Positions 13,919-21,597 of a stretch of 40,242 nt of DNA are shown piece by piece. The DNA comes from an uncultured Prevotellaceae bacterium (GTDB taxonomy: Bacteria; Bacteroidota; Bacteroidia; Bacteroidales; Bacteroidaceae), in contig OMXL01000043.1 in the NCBI GenBank assembly GCA_900314985.1, positions 1 to 40,242 on the forward strand, in the 5' to 3' direction. The notes below the pieces were generated by a model. It did not search any database, was not told the origin of the DNA, and worked only from the letters and a program-made list of their open reading frames with translations. The position numbers and the translations under genes are program-made. Numbering within the stretch: the first letter of the stretch is position 1; the number at the start of each line of letters is the position of its first letter.

Positions 13919-15202
13919 ATGATTAAAAGACTATTGGATTTCCTGAATGCATCGCCAGTGAATTTCCTAGCAGCAAAGAACATCGCCAACGAATTGGAGC
14001 AGGCTGGCTATCGTCGCTTAGACCCTCAGATGCCCATCGGAGAGGTTAAGGCAGGTGACAAACTCTATGTGACGAAAAACGACTCGTCGGTCTATGCTTT
14101 CCATATCGGACGGAAACTGCTGGCCGATGCAGGGTTCCGCATGATTTGCGCCCACTGCGACTCACCCACCTTCCGCATCAAGCCCAATGCTGAGATGACA
14201 TGCGAAGGTGGCATCGTAAAGCTAAACACGGAGGTTTATGGTGGCCCTATCATGTCAACGTGGTTCGATCGTCCACTGACCATTGCAGGACGTGTAATAG
14301 TCCGTGGTGAGGATGCGCTCCATCCCAAGACGCTGCTGCTGCACGTCAAGCGTCCGCTGCTACTGATCAGCAACCTCGCCATCCACTTCAACCGCGAGGT
14401 GAACGACGGGGTGAAACTGAGCAAGCAGAAGGACATGCTGCCCATATTGGGAATCGTCACAAGTGAGCTGGAACGCGGCAATCTGTTGATGAACGTCATC
14501 TGCGGTGAACTGAATATCAAGCAGGAGAACATCCTTGACTTCGACCTCTACTTGGCTGATGCCACACCAGCCTGTACCTTAGGTGTGCATGATGAGTTTC
14601 TGTCATCAGGCCGATTGGATGACCTCTCAATGTGTTTCGCAGGTCTGGAGGCAATGATCAACACGGAGACTACAGATATGACCAAGGTGCTGGCCATCTT
14701 CGACAATGAAGAAACTGGCTCACAGACCAAGCAGGGTGCTGGAAGCCCCTTCCTATCTATGATGCTGAAACGTATTGCGCTGGCTCAGAGCGGAAGTGAA
14801 GAGGCATTTTATCAGGCCGTCGAACGGGCATTCATGATATCGGCGGACAATGCCCATGCCTGGCATCCCAACTACAGCGAGAAATATGATCCTACAAACC
14901 ATCCCGTTCTCGGTGGTGGTCCTGTCATCAAGTTCAATGCGGCCCAGAAGTATGCCAGCGATGCCGTGTCGGCAGCTGTCTTTGCGGAAATCTGCAGGGA
15001 GGCCGGAGTGCCGTGTCAGCGTTTCGTCAACCACTCCGACGTGGCTGGCGGTAGTACATTAGGAAACATCCTTGCTTCATCGATTCCCTTGCGTGGTGTC
15101 GATATGGGCAATGCCATCCTGGCTATGCACAGCTGCAGGGAAACGGGCAGCACAACCGACCACATCTACTGCGTCAAGGCATTTACGAAGTTTTTCAGCT
15201 AA
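13919..15202 (+). CDS. apeB: M18 family aminopeptidase
   Basis: The 427-residue length is normal for bacterial M18 enzymes. Hallmarks are MICAHCDSPTFRIKP (first metal His), the EVYGGPIMSTWFDRPL substrate-pocket block, AIFDNEETGSQTKQGAGSP (catalytic Glu pair), ISADNAHAWHPNY, and NHSDVAGGSTLGNI with the last His. These are cytosolic dinuclear-zinc peptidases that remove N-terminal acidic or hydrophobic residues and assemble as dodecamers. It is monocistronic, with its own TAnnTTTG promoter and a convergent broken gene downstream. Confidence 0.93.
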   Translation: MIKRLLDFLNASPVNFLAAKNIANELEQAGYRRLDPQMPIGEVKAGDKLYVTKNDSSVYAFHIGRKLLADAGFRMICAHCDSPTFRIKPNAEMTCEGGIVKLNTEVYGGPIMSTWFDRPLTIAGRVIVRGEDALHPKTLLLHVKRPLLLISNLAIHFNREVNDGVKLSKQKDMLPILGIVTSELERGNLLMNVICGELNIKQENILDFDLYLADATPACTLGVHDEFLSSGRLDDLSMCFAGLEAMINTETTDMTKVLAIFDNEETGSQTKQGAGSPFLSMMLKRIALAQSGSEEAFYQAVERAFMISADNAHAWHPNYSEKYDPTNHPVLGGGPVIKFNAAQKYASDAVSAAVFAEICREAGVPCQRFVNHSDVAGGSTLGNILASSIPLRGVDMGNAILAMHSCRETGSTTDHIYCVKAFTKFFS

Positions 15203-15211
15203 GTCGAAAGA

Positions 15212-16249
15212 TTACTTCTTACGATAATCCATATACGACTGCCACGTCTCAGTGATGTCCTTTGTATCGGTCTCAGCAAAGAACATCGCCTGACAGTCAT
15301 CCTTGAAGGGTGACCAATTGCCGCAGATAGTGCCGTCGTAGGCGATGACGGGCTGGAAGATGCCGCTGTTGTTGTGGGCATGATGACGATGCTCAGGAGG
15401 GAGCACAATGTCGCGGGACTTGTAGCTGATGAGGTATTCGTCGTAGGGAGGAATCAGCAGGAACCTGCCCTTTCGGAAGCCCCGTGTGCGGCAATCGTCG
15501 GTCAGATAGAACTCCCTGCCTTTCCACTTCTCAACGTGGATGGAATCGCCCAAGAGCGCAATTCCCTTGCGGCAGTCGCTGACGTTCAAGCCTGACCACC
15601 AGACGAAATCCTCCAGCGTTGCTGGCTGACGGCTCTGGAAGTACTTGCGGGTGAAACGTATCAAGGCTTCGTCCCTGTCAATCGTGCCTTGCGACTTCAC
15701 CTTATTAGCAGTAAGCGCATAGGTAGCTTTCATCGGCAATAGATCTCCGCTACAGAGCGTGCCTGTAAACTCGGCCATGCGGATGTGATATGACAGGCGA
15801 TGGTCATCCATCTTCATGTCTCTTTCAGCTAAAGCCTGAACGATGTCCTCCTTAGTAACACTTCCTTTGTCGGCAGCGGTTTGGGCAAGAATATCGCGGA
15901 CCCGATAGAGTTCATCGTCAGGGATTGAGATTTTGTTGCTACTCATCCAGCCCTTTATGACGGCGATAGACTTGGGGCCGCAGAGGGTGATGAATGGCCA
16001 GTAGTTTTCGGCTGATACCAGTTACCAAGTGCCTCGCATCAGGTGCAGCCGGATAATCCGCCCGCTATCAAAAGCCTTCTTGAAAGCCTTGGCTGACGGC
16101 TTACGGGTACGCATCTCCACAGCCCATCGCATCATGCGGTACTCTTGCGCCTGCATGGCACCCATATAGCTGACCAGCTCGGCAGGATTACTGAACTGAG
16201 GCGCAACAAGCTGTTGGTTGAGAAGTCGGATGGCTACGGGATTCATCAT
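15212..16249 (-). pseudogene. Winged-helix (HTH_42 / YcaQ-like) protein gene interrupted by a stop codon
   Basis: The first part (MMNPVAIRLLNQQLVAP...RLHLMRGTW) ends in TAA at 16022-16024, and the same frame continues as LVSAENYWPFITLCG and on to a complete C terminus (GRFLLIPPYDEYLISYKSRD, ending YMDYRKK). Restoring CAA or CAG for TAA gives one protein of the PF06224 winged-helix family, whose E. coli member YcaQ is a DNA glycosylase acting on interstrand crosslinks. A single C-to-T change explains the break. The ATG at 16249 overlaps the preceding stop as ATGA. The downstream half has its own ATG at 15946, but independent function is doubtful. Confidence 0.8.
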
Positions 16250-16761
16250 TTCATTCTTTGCCATTTCATTTCTTCACCCTCCTTGTCATACTGTTTACGT
16301 TTGCCTGTAGGAGGCTCTGTCAGGGTGATCTTTACAACTGCTGTACATTCGAGACTGCGGGCGATGGCATCGTCGAAAGCATCCATGTGTTTGGGAAGGA
16401 ATCTTTGGCAGATGGCTCTCAGAGCCTCTATCTTCTCGTCTTTATTTGTTACCATTTCAGCTTTACCAACCGCCATTGCTGATTTATACTGGAGTGTGAA
16501 ACTGCCATCCTTGGGGCCAACAGTCGGAGCACACTTGGTCACTGCCGACAAAGCCACTGTTGGATTTGCTGCTATGCAGTCCAGCTTGTCACCTTCCATG
16601 GCACAATGGAAATAAAAGGTCTTTTCGTTTGTACGAGCCAGCGACAGGGGTACACCATAAGGCGTACCATCTGGCCGGGTAAAACTGACGGTAACATACG
16701 GTGCCTTATCCAATACCTCCAAGGCGAAGGCTGCATCCATCTCTCTGCTTGCTTTTCTCAT
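16246..16761 (-). CDS. Pyridoxamine 5'-phosphate oxidase-like flavoprotein
   Basis: The 171-residue protein begins MRKASREMDAAFALEVLDKAPY and has the split-barrel FMN-binding pattern of the Pyridox_ox_2 group (VTVSFTRPDGTPYGVPLSLAR, TFYFHCAMEGDKLDCIAANP, SFTLQYKSAMAVGKAEMV). Characterised relatives include 5-nitroimidazole reductases (NimA type), but the family is broad and the substrate cannot be inferred. Its stop overlaps the start of the broken winged-helix gene. No clear promoter was identified. Confidence 0.85.
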   Translation of the reverse strand: MRKASREMDAAFALEVLDKAPYVTVSFTRPDGTPYGVPLSLARTNEKTFYFHCAMEGDKLDCIAANPTVALSAVTKCAPTVGPKDGSFTLQYKSAMAVGKAEMVTNKDEKIEALRAICQRFLPKHMDAFDDAIARSLECTAVVKITLTEPPTGKRKQYDKEGEEMKWQRMK

Positions 16762-16800
16762 TTGTTTTCTTATGTAAAATCGCGTTCTGATCGATATCCA

Positions 16801-17649
16801 TCATGTCCAAAACTCCTTTTCGCCTGTATCTTCCTTGATGATGGCTGTTTGGGGAAGGTCGTACATGACCTTGGCGTGGTTGGTGCGGATAAGATGACTA
16901 TCAAGATGCTGGCCTGTCATCCGGTCTATGATATCGCGATAGACTTGGCCGTTTCGGTATATGATACCACCCTCGCGAGAGAAGTATTCGTTTTCGGCAT
17001 GAATATGAAAAGTGTGCGGCTGATGTTCCATGGCACGGAGTTCGCCACACAGATATTCGTCGTCAGTACACAGTCTGAGTTGATAGGTGTTGGCCGTCTC
17101 GTTCTTAACGCGATAGTCAATGTAGTTGTACGAGATGCTGGTGCCTGTACCAAAGGGAATCTGACGGCCAAAGTCAGGAAAGAGGTCTAAGCCGTCATGA
17201 TGATGATGCTCAACGATGGTAAGGTCGCTGTGCAACACAAGCCAATGAATCAGGTTCGACAGTTGGCACATTCCCCCTCCGATGCCTTGCGATGGCTGTC
17301 CTTTGGCAATGGTCAGACCCTCCTTGTAGCCTTTCTGCTTGGTAGTTCTTCCGACAAGCTTCCATATAGAGAACACTTCGCCCGGACGAATTAGCAGACC
17401 GTCGATGTGGGCAACTGCCAAGGCAAGGTTGGTAGCCTTATTCTCCTGCAACTGCATATTGACATTGCCCAGCCTGCGACGAATGAGTGACTTGTACTGA
17501 TAGATGAGGACGGGCAAGGAGTCCTCCGTCCTTTCCCTAGCGAAACAGGTTTTGTGTAGGAAGTCCTTCATGTGACGTTTCAGGATTTCCTTCTCCATCG
17601 ACAGGCGATAGGTAAATGGGCATATCTCGCAAAACAGTTTCCGTTTCAT
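16801..17649 (-). CDS. VanW family protein
   Basis: The 282-residue protein starts MKRKLFCEICPFTYRLS. The VanW core is clear: GLLIRPGEVFSIWKLVG, QPSQGIGGGMCQLSNLIHWLVLHS, VEHHHHDGLDLFPD, then GTSISYNYIDYRVKN. VanW proteins accompany some vancomycin clusters and also occur alone in many bacteria; their function is unknown and no van genes are here. The last ten residues, EDTGEKEFWT, are identical to those of the unrelated zinc-ribbon protein at 5728 because of the shared 32-bp repeat. The ATG at 17649 was chosen over an upstream in-frame start in repeat DNA. Promoter: minus -7 box at 17705-17712. Confidence 0.87.
   Translation of the reverse strand: MKRKLFCEICPFTYRLSMEKEILKRHMKDFLHKTCFARERTEDSLPVLIYQYKSLIRRRLGNVNMQLQENKATNLALAVAHIDGLLIRPGEVFSIWKLVGRTTKQKGYKEGLTIAKGQPSQGIGGGMCQLSNLIHWLVLHSDLTIVEHHHHDGLDLFPDFGRQIPFGTGTSISYNYIDYRVKNETANTYQLRLCTDDEYLCGELRAMEHQPHTFHIHAENEYFSREGGIIYRNGQVYRDIIDRMTGQHLDSHLIRTNHAKVMYDLPQTAIIKEDTGEKEFWT
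16803..16834. repeat. 32-bp repeat, left end of module 2
   Basis: Identical to 5730-5761. It covers the last codons of the VanW gene. Confidence 0.9.
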
Positions 17650-17654
17650 TCTTT

Positions 17655-17942
17655 TTTTAGTTCTGTTATAACATATTATCTGATTTCTCAAATAAATATC
17701 ACTACAAAAGTACGAAAAATGATGTAAAAAGAGTATCTTTGCGGTAATTTTTGAGATTTATTAGTAAAAGGTATGGGAAACATCAAGTTAAGCAAGGGCG
17801 ACTTCAACCCCAAACTGGCGAAACAACCACAGAAACATGGAGCATCCAGCTGATTCAATGGCTGAAAGCTAAAGGCTTTATAAACAAATGAATATGATCA
17901 TATTGAATTTGCGTTGAATTACACGTCTTTTGTTAATGTGGA
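17655..17942. repeat. Dispersed divergent-promoter repeat, copy R3 (longest)
   Basis: It carries the left part shared with R1 (TTTTAGTTCTGTTATAAC) and the whole part shared with R2 to GTGGA at 17942. The minus -7 box is at 17705-17712 and the plus box TATCTTTG is at 17734-17741. The plus promoter here faces no intact gene, only the MGNIKLSK... stub and the tRNA terminator. Nothing else was found in the 17650-18030 gap. Confidence 0.92.
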
Positions 17943-17990
17943 GTTACTCATGTGCTCGTTATTGTTATTCATAATGAATAGGATATAAAA

Positions 17991-18020
17991 CAAAAAAAGC
18001 GAACTAAATTGTTCGCTTTT
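17991..18020 (-). terminator. Terminator of the tRNA-Lys pair
   Basis: AAAAGCGAAC (17995-18004) pairs with GTTCGCTTTT (18011-18020). On the minus strand the stem is followed by a T run. Confidence 0.8.
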
Positions 18021-18030
18021 CTTGTTTTAG

Positions 18031-18103
18031 TACACCCGCAGAGGCTCGAACTCTGGACACCCTGATTAAGAGTCAGGTGCTCTACCAACTGAGCTACGGG
18101 TGC
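18031..18103 (-). tRNA. tRNA-Lys (CTT), copy 1
   Basis: It is 73 nt with the full cloverleaf: acceptor GCACCCG/CGGGTGT, D arm GCTC-AGTTGGTA-GAGC, anticodon loop CTCTTAA (anticodon CTT) and T arm CAGAG/CTCTG. It differs from copy 2 by compensating changes in the T stem. Confidence 0.95.
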
Positions 18104-18134
18104 GAACGAAAAAACAAATTCTCTTTTGTCTTTG

Positions 18135-18207
18135 TACACCCGCAGGGGCTCGAACCCTGGACACCCTGATTAAGAGTCAGGTGCTCTACCAACTGAGCTA
18201 CGGGTGC
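18135..18207 (-). tRNA. tRNA-Lys (CTT), copy 2
   Basis: It is 73 nt with the same structure as the neighbouring copy and T stem CAGGG/CCCTG. It is closer to the shared promoter and transcribed first. Confidence 0.95.
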
Positions 18208-18229
18208 ATCGTTTTTCGTTTTGCGGGTG

Positions 18230-18237
18230 CAAAGGTA
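18230..18237 (-). promoter_or_regulatory. Promoter -7 box of the tRNA-Lys operon
   Basis: CAAAGGTA on the plus strand is TACCTTTG on the minus strand, upstream of tRNA-Lys copy 2. Confidence 0.7.
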
Positions 18238-18291
18238 TTAACTTTTTGTGAAACAACCAAATTATTTCTGTTGTTTTTTTAAGAAAGTATA

Positions 18292-18323
18292 AAAAAAAGC
18301 CCATATTCCGAAGAAATGGGCCT
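18292..18323 (-). terminator. Terminator downstream of hppA
   Basis: GCCCAT (18299-18304) pairs with ATGGGC (18316-18321). On the minus strand it is followed by eight T residues, a good end for the hppA transcript. Confidence 0.8.
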
Positions 18324-18403
18324 TAATTGTTGTATAATGGACAGCTATATCCGTGCATCAATGAGGCAGCACAAGGGGGACGAGCCATCCTCATGTAAAT
18401 GTA

Positions 18404-20590
18404 TTAAATGAATAGTACGGTGAGTCCTGCCATCACTATGCTGACCATAGACATGAGTTTGATGAGGATGTTGAGTGAGGGACCAGAGGTATCCTTGAAG
18501 GGATCGCCAACGGTATCGCCCACGATGGTGGCCTTGTGAGCGAAGGAGCCCTTACCACCAAAGTTGCCTTCTTCGACCATCTTCTTGGCATTGTCCCAAG
18601 CACCTCCGGCATTGGCCATGAAAACGGCGAGGGTGAAGCCACAGGTGAGTCCACCAACCAAGAGTCCGAGGACACCAGCAACGCCCAGTACGCAACCTAC
18701 TATAATAGGTATAGCGATGGCAAGGAGCGAGGGGAATATCATCTCGTGCTGAGCGGCACGGGTAGAAATCTCTACGCAAGAGCCGTAGTCAGGAGTGGCC
18801 TTGCCCTCAAGGATGCCTGCAATCTCACGGAACTGACGACGCACCTCTTCAACCATCTTCTGGGCAGCACGACCTACAGCCTCCATGGTGAGACCACAGA
18901 ACAGGAAGGCTGCCATACCACCGATGAAGGCACCCACGAGCACCTTGGGGTTCATGAGGTTGACCTGGAAATAGTTCATGAAGTCGGGGATGGTGGCCTG
19001 AGAAGCAGCGATGACCTCGCCCTTGACATTCTCCATCATGACGCCAGCACGCTCCATCGCAATCTTGATTTCCTCAATGTAAGAAGCCAGCAGAGCGAGG
19101 GCGGTGAGCGCAGCAGAACCAATGGCAAAGCCCTTGCCAGTGGCAGCAGTGGTGTTGCCCAGTGCGTCGAGGGCATCAGTACGATGGCGTACCTCTTCGC
19201 CCAGCTCAGACATCTCGGCATTACCACCCGCATTGTCGGCAATGGGTCCGTAGGCATCGGTAGCCAGTGTGATGCCCAGCGTAGAGAGCATACCTACAGC
19301 AGCGATACCAATGCCATAGAGTCCGTTGGCCAGACTATCTGAAGACATAGAGAGGTCGAAGCCGTTGGCAAAGCCGAAGCTGAGGATGATGGCGACACCG
19401 ATGGTGATAACGGGGATGCAGGTGGAAATCATACCCGTTCCTATACCTTTAATAATAACGGTGGCAGAACCCGTGAGACCAGCCTCAGAAATCTTCTGGG
19501 TAGGTCTATAGCTGTGTGAGGTATAGTACTCAGTAGCCTGTCCGATGATGACACCAGCGACAAGACCCGTGATAACGCTGAACGACAGCCAGAGCCAGTT
19601 CTCGATGCCCAGCAGGTAGAGAATGGCGAAGGTGGCGACGGCAATGAGTACGGCACTGACGTTGGTACCCAGCGACAGAGACTTCAGCAGGTCGCGCATG
19701 GTGGCGCCCTCCTTAGTGCGAACGAGGAAGATGCCAATGAGCGACAGGAAGACACCTACCGCAGCAATCAGCATTGGAGCGATGACGGCCTTGAGCTGGA
19801 TGTCGACGCCCACGGCGGCAAAGGCTGCAGCACCAAGGGCTGCAGTAGAAAGAACAGAACCGCAGTAAGACTCGTAGAGGTCGGCACCCATACCAGCCAC
19901 GTCGCCTACATTATCGCCTACGTTATCGGCAATGGTAGCAGGATTGCGTGGGTCGTCCTCAGGAATGTCTGCCTCGACCTTACCAACAATGTCGGCACCC
20001 ACGTCGGCAGCCTTGGTATAGATACCGCCACCCACACGGGCAAAGAGGGCCTGTGTAGAAGCACCCATACCGAAGGTAAGCATGGTGGTAGTGATGGAGA
20101 TGAGTCCGTTGGCATCGAAATAGTTCAAAACGACGAACCAGATGGCGATGTCGAGCAGGCCAAGACCTACGACGGTGAGACCCATGACGGCGCCAGAGCG
20201 GAAGGCCACCTTCAAGCCAGCATTCAGACTCTTACGAGCAGCATTGGCCGTACGAGCAGAAGCATAGGTAGCGGTCTTCATTCCGAAGAAGCCTGCCAAG
20301 CCCGAGAAGAAGCCACCCGTCAGGAAGGCGAACGGCACCCAGGGATTCTGCACGTTGAGTCCGTAGGCCATGAAGGCGAATAGCGCACAGAGAATGACAA
20401 ACACGATGCCGACCACCTTGTACTGTTGTTTCAGGTAAGCCATAGCACCTTTTCTCACGTAGAGGGCAATCTCACGCATGCGTGGTGTACCCTCATCTTC
20501 TGCCATCATCTGACGGAAGAAGAAAAAGGCCATGCCCAAAGCAACGATAGATGCAATGGGCACGAGCCAGAATACGGTTGGAATAATCAT
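18404..20590 (-). CDS. hppA: Membrane-bound ion-pumping pyrophosphatase (K+-dependent type)
   Basis: The 728-residue protein has about 16 hydrophobic helices. The catalytic PPi site is complete: DVGADIVGKVEADIPEDDPRNPATIADNVGDNVGD, with the second Asp-rich block PIADNAGGNAEMSELG and the last, KATIVGDTVGDPFKDTSGP. Alanine in GNTTAATGKGFAIG marks the K+-dependent group, which contains Na+ pumps and Na+/H+ pumps; related Bacteroides enzymes move Na+. It hydrolyses pyrophosphate and exports ions across the inner membrane. It stands alone, with its own terminator downstream. The ion specificity is inferred from the group only. Confidence 0.94.
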   Translation of the reverse strand: MIIPTVFWLVPIASIVALGMAFFFFRQMMAEDEGTPRMREIALYVRKGAMAYLKQQYKVVGIVFVILCALFAFMAYGLNVQNPWVPFAFLTGGFFSGLAGFFGMKTATYASARTANAARKSLNAGLKVAFRSGAVMGLTVVGLGLLDIAIWFVVLNYFDANGLISITTTMLTFGMGASTQALFARVGGGIYTKAADVGADIVGKVEADIPEDDPRNPATIADNVGDNVGDVAGMGADLYESYCGSVLSTAALGAAAFAAVGVDIQLKAVIAPMLIAAVGVFLSLIGIFLVRTKEGATMRDLLKSLSLGTNVSAVLIAVATFAILYLLGIENWLWLSFSVITGLVAGVIIGQATEYYTSHSYRPTQKISEAGLTGSATVIIKGIGTGMISTCIPVITIGVAIILSFGFANGFDLSMSSDSLANGLYGIGIAAVGMLSTLGITLATDAYGPIADNAGGNAEMSELGEEVRHRTDALDALGNTTAATGKGFAIGSAALTALALLASYIEEIKIAMERAGVMMENVKGEVIAASQATIPDFMNYFQVNLMNPKVLVGAFIGGMAAFLFCGLTMEAVGRAAQKMVEEVRRQFREIAGILEGKATPDYGSCVEISTRAAQHEMIFPSLLAIAIPIIVGCVLGVAGVLGLLVGGLTCGFTLAVFMANAGGAWDNAKKMVEEGNFGGKGSFAHKATIVGDTVGDPFKDTSGPSLNILIKLMSMVSIVMAGLTVLFI

Positions 20591-20651
20591 ATAAAAACAG
20601 GTTAGTTAAAGGTTCTTTCAGGTTATTGGAGGGACGGGTAGGGTAGCGGCC

Positions 20652-21467
20652 TTACTCGTCGGCGATAAAGTCGGAGAGGCTCTCAGCGTCCTCATCGTCG
20701 TCGCCACCACCGAGGTCGAAGGTGGTACGATAGTTGTCCTCCGTGATATCGTCGTCGTTGGGCTCATCCAGCACCATATCGTCCTCGTCGGGCTTGTTAT
20801 AGTCGTCGATGATCTCAACGTCTGCATCATCGTCCTCCTCCTCATCACCAAGACGCGACTCGTCGAACTTCATGCGAGGCTTGAGGGTCTCGGGCTTCAG
20901 CTTGGCAAAGATAGCCTCGACCCATGTGCCCTTGGCTACCTCGAGTACTTCGAAACCATCGGCTACCTTCTTCTCGTACATGCCGCCCTTCTTGTGCAGG
21001 CGATCCTTGGGGAGCGTTGTGGTAGAGATGTCGAAACCACTCTCAATGATGTCCTGAATAGACTGCGACAGCGAATCCCAGCCACCACCGAAGTTGCGGT
21101 CGATGACCTCGAGCAGCTTGGCAGCCGTGATATGACGGATATTCTCGTAAGTCAGGTCAGTAACGCGAGTGATGGGGCGCTTCTTGATGGCCCACGTCAT
21201 CTTGGCATCTTCACCGAGTTTAAAGGTTCCAACCTTATAACCCTGCTTGGCGTATTTCTCATTGAGGGCTTTGTTGTCCTCCTTTATCTCCTCAATCATG
21301 AAGGCACTACGGATGATATCGGCAATATGGCGCAGATTCTCTTTCAACTCGCCATCCTTGTCGGCAGTCTCGAGCATACGGAAGATGTCATTTTCCTGCA
21401 CATCCCATACTGTACTTTTGGTCAGTGTTTTTAAACTGAGGGCTTTTTTTGTTGTTTCTTCTTTCAT
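20652..21467 (-). CDS. Acidic-tailed protein of unknown function
   Basis: The 271-residue protein MKEETTKKALSLKTLTKST has a mixed alpha/beta body to about residue 205, containing RPITRVTDLTYENIRHI and FGGGWDSLSQSIQDIIESGFD. An exceptionally acidic tail follows (DEEEDDDADVEIIDD, DEPNDDDITED, GGGDDDEDAESLSDFIADE). No catalytic motif, signal peptide or membrane helix is seen. I do not recognise the family. It is divergent from rarA and has its own -7 box at 21499-21506. The tail could bind basic proteins or mimic DNA, which is speculative. Confidence 0.75.
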   Translation of the reverse strand: MKEETTKKALSLKTLTKSTVWDVQENDIFRMLETADKDGELKENLRHIADIIRSAFMIEEIKEDNKALNEKYAKQGYKVGTFKLGEDAKMTWAIKKRPITRVTDLTYENIRHITAAKLLEVIDRNFGGGWDSLSQSIQDIIESGFDISTTTLPKDRLHKKGGMYEKKVADGFEVLEVAKGTWVEAIFAKLKPETLKPRMKFDESRLGDEEEDDDADVEIIDDYNKPDEDDMVLDEPNDDDITEDNYRTTFDLGGGDDDEDAESLSDFIADE

Positions 21468-21498
21468 ATTATCTTGATGTGTTTTTGATATTTCTCTG

Positions 21499-21588
21499 CA
21501 AATGTACGAAAAAAAGTGAAAAGTGAAAAGTTTAACGTGAAAAAATTATGCTCATCGGTGATTTTTTATTTTATTCTTTGTAATTTTG
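21499..21588. promoter_or_regulatory. Divergent promoters between the acidic protein gene and rarA, with heptamer repeats between them
   Basis: The minus box is CAAATGTA (21499-21506) and the plus box is TAATTTTG (21581-21588). Between them, 21516-21543 holds GTGAAAA twice, GTTTAAC, then GTGAAAA, so repeat growth would change the spacing of the two start sites. Confidence 0.65.
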
Positions 21589-21597
21589 TCGGCAATT

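Noticed and set aside
16801-17649. Vancomycin resistance from VanW
   Set aside because: VanW-family proteins occur widely without resistance, and no vanH, vanA or vanX genes are present.
18100-18282. Plus-strand ORF of 60 codons
   Set aside because: It runs antisense through the second tRNA-Lys and its promoter and has no protein-like features.
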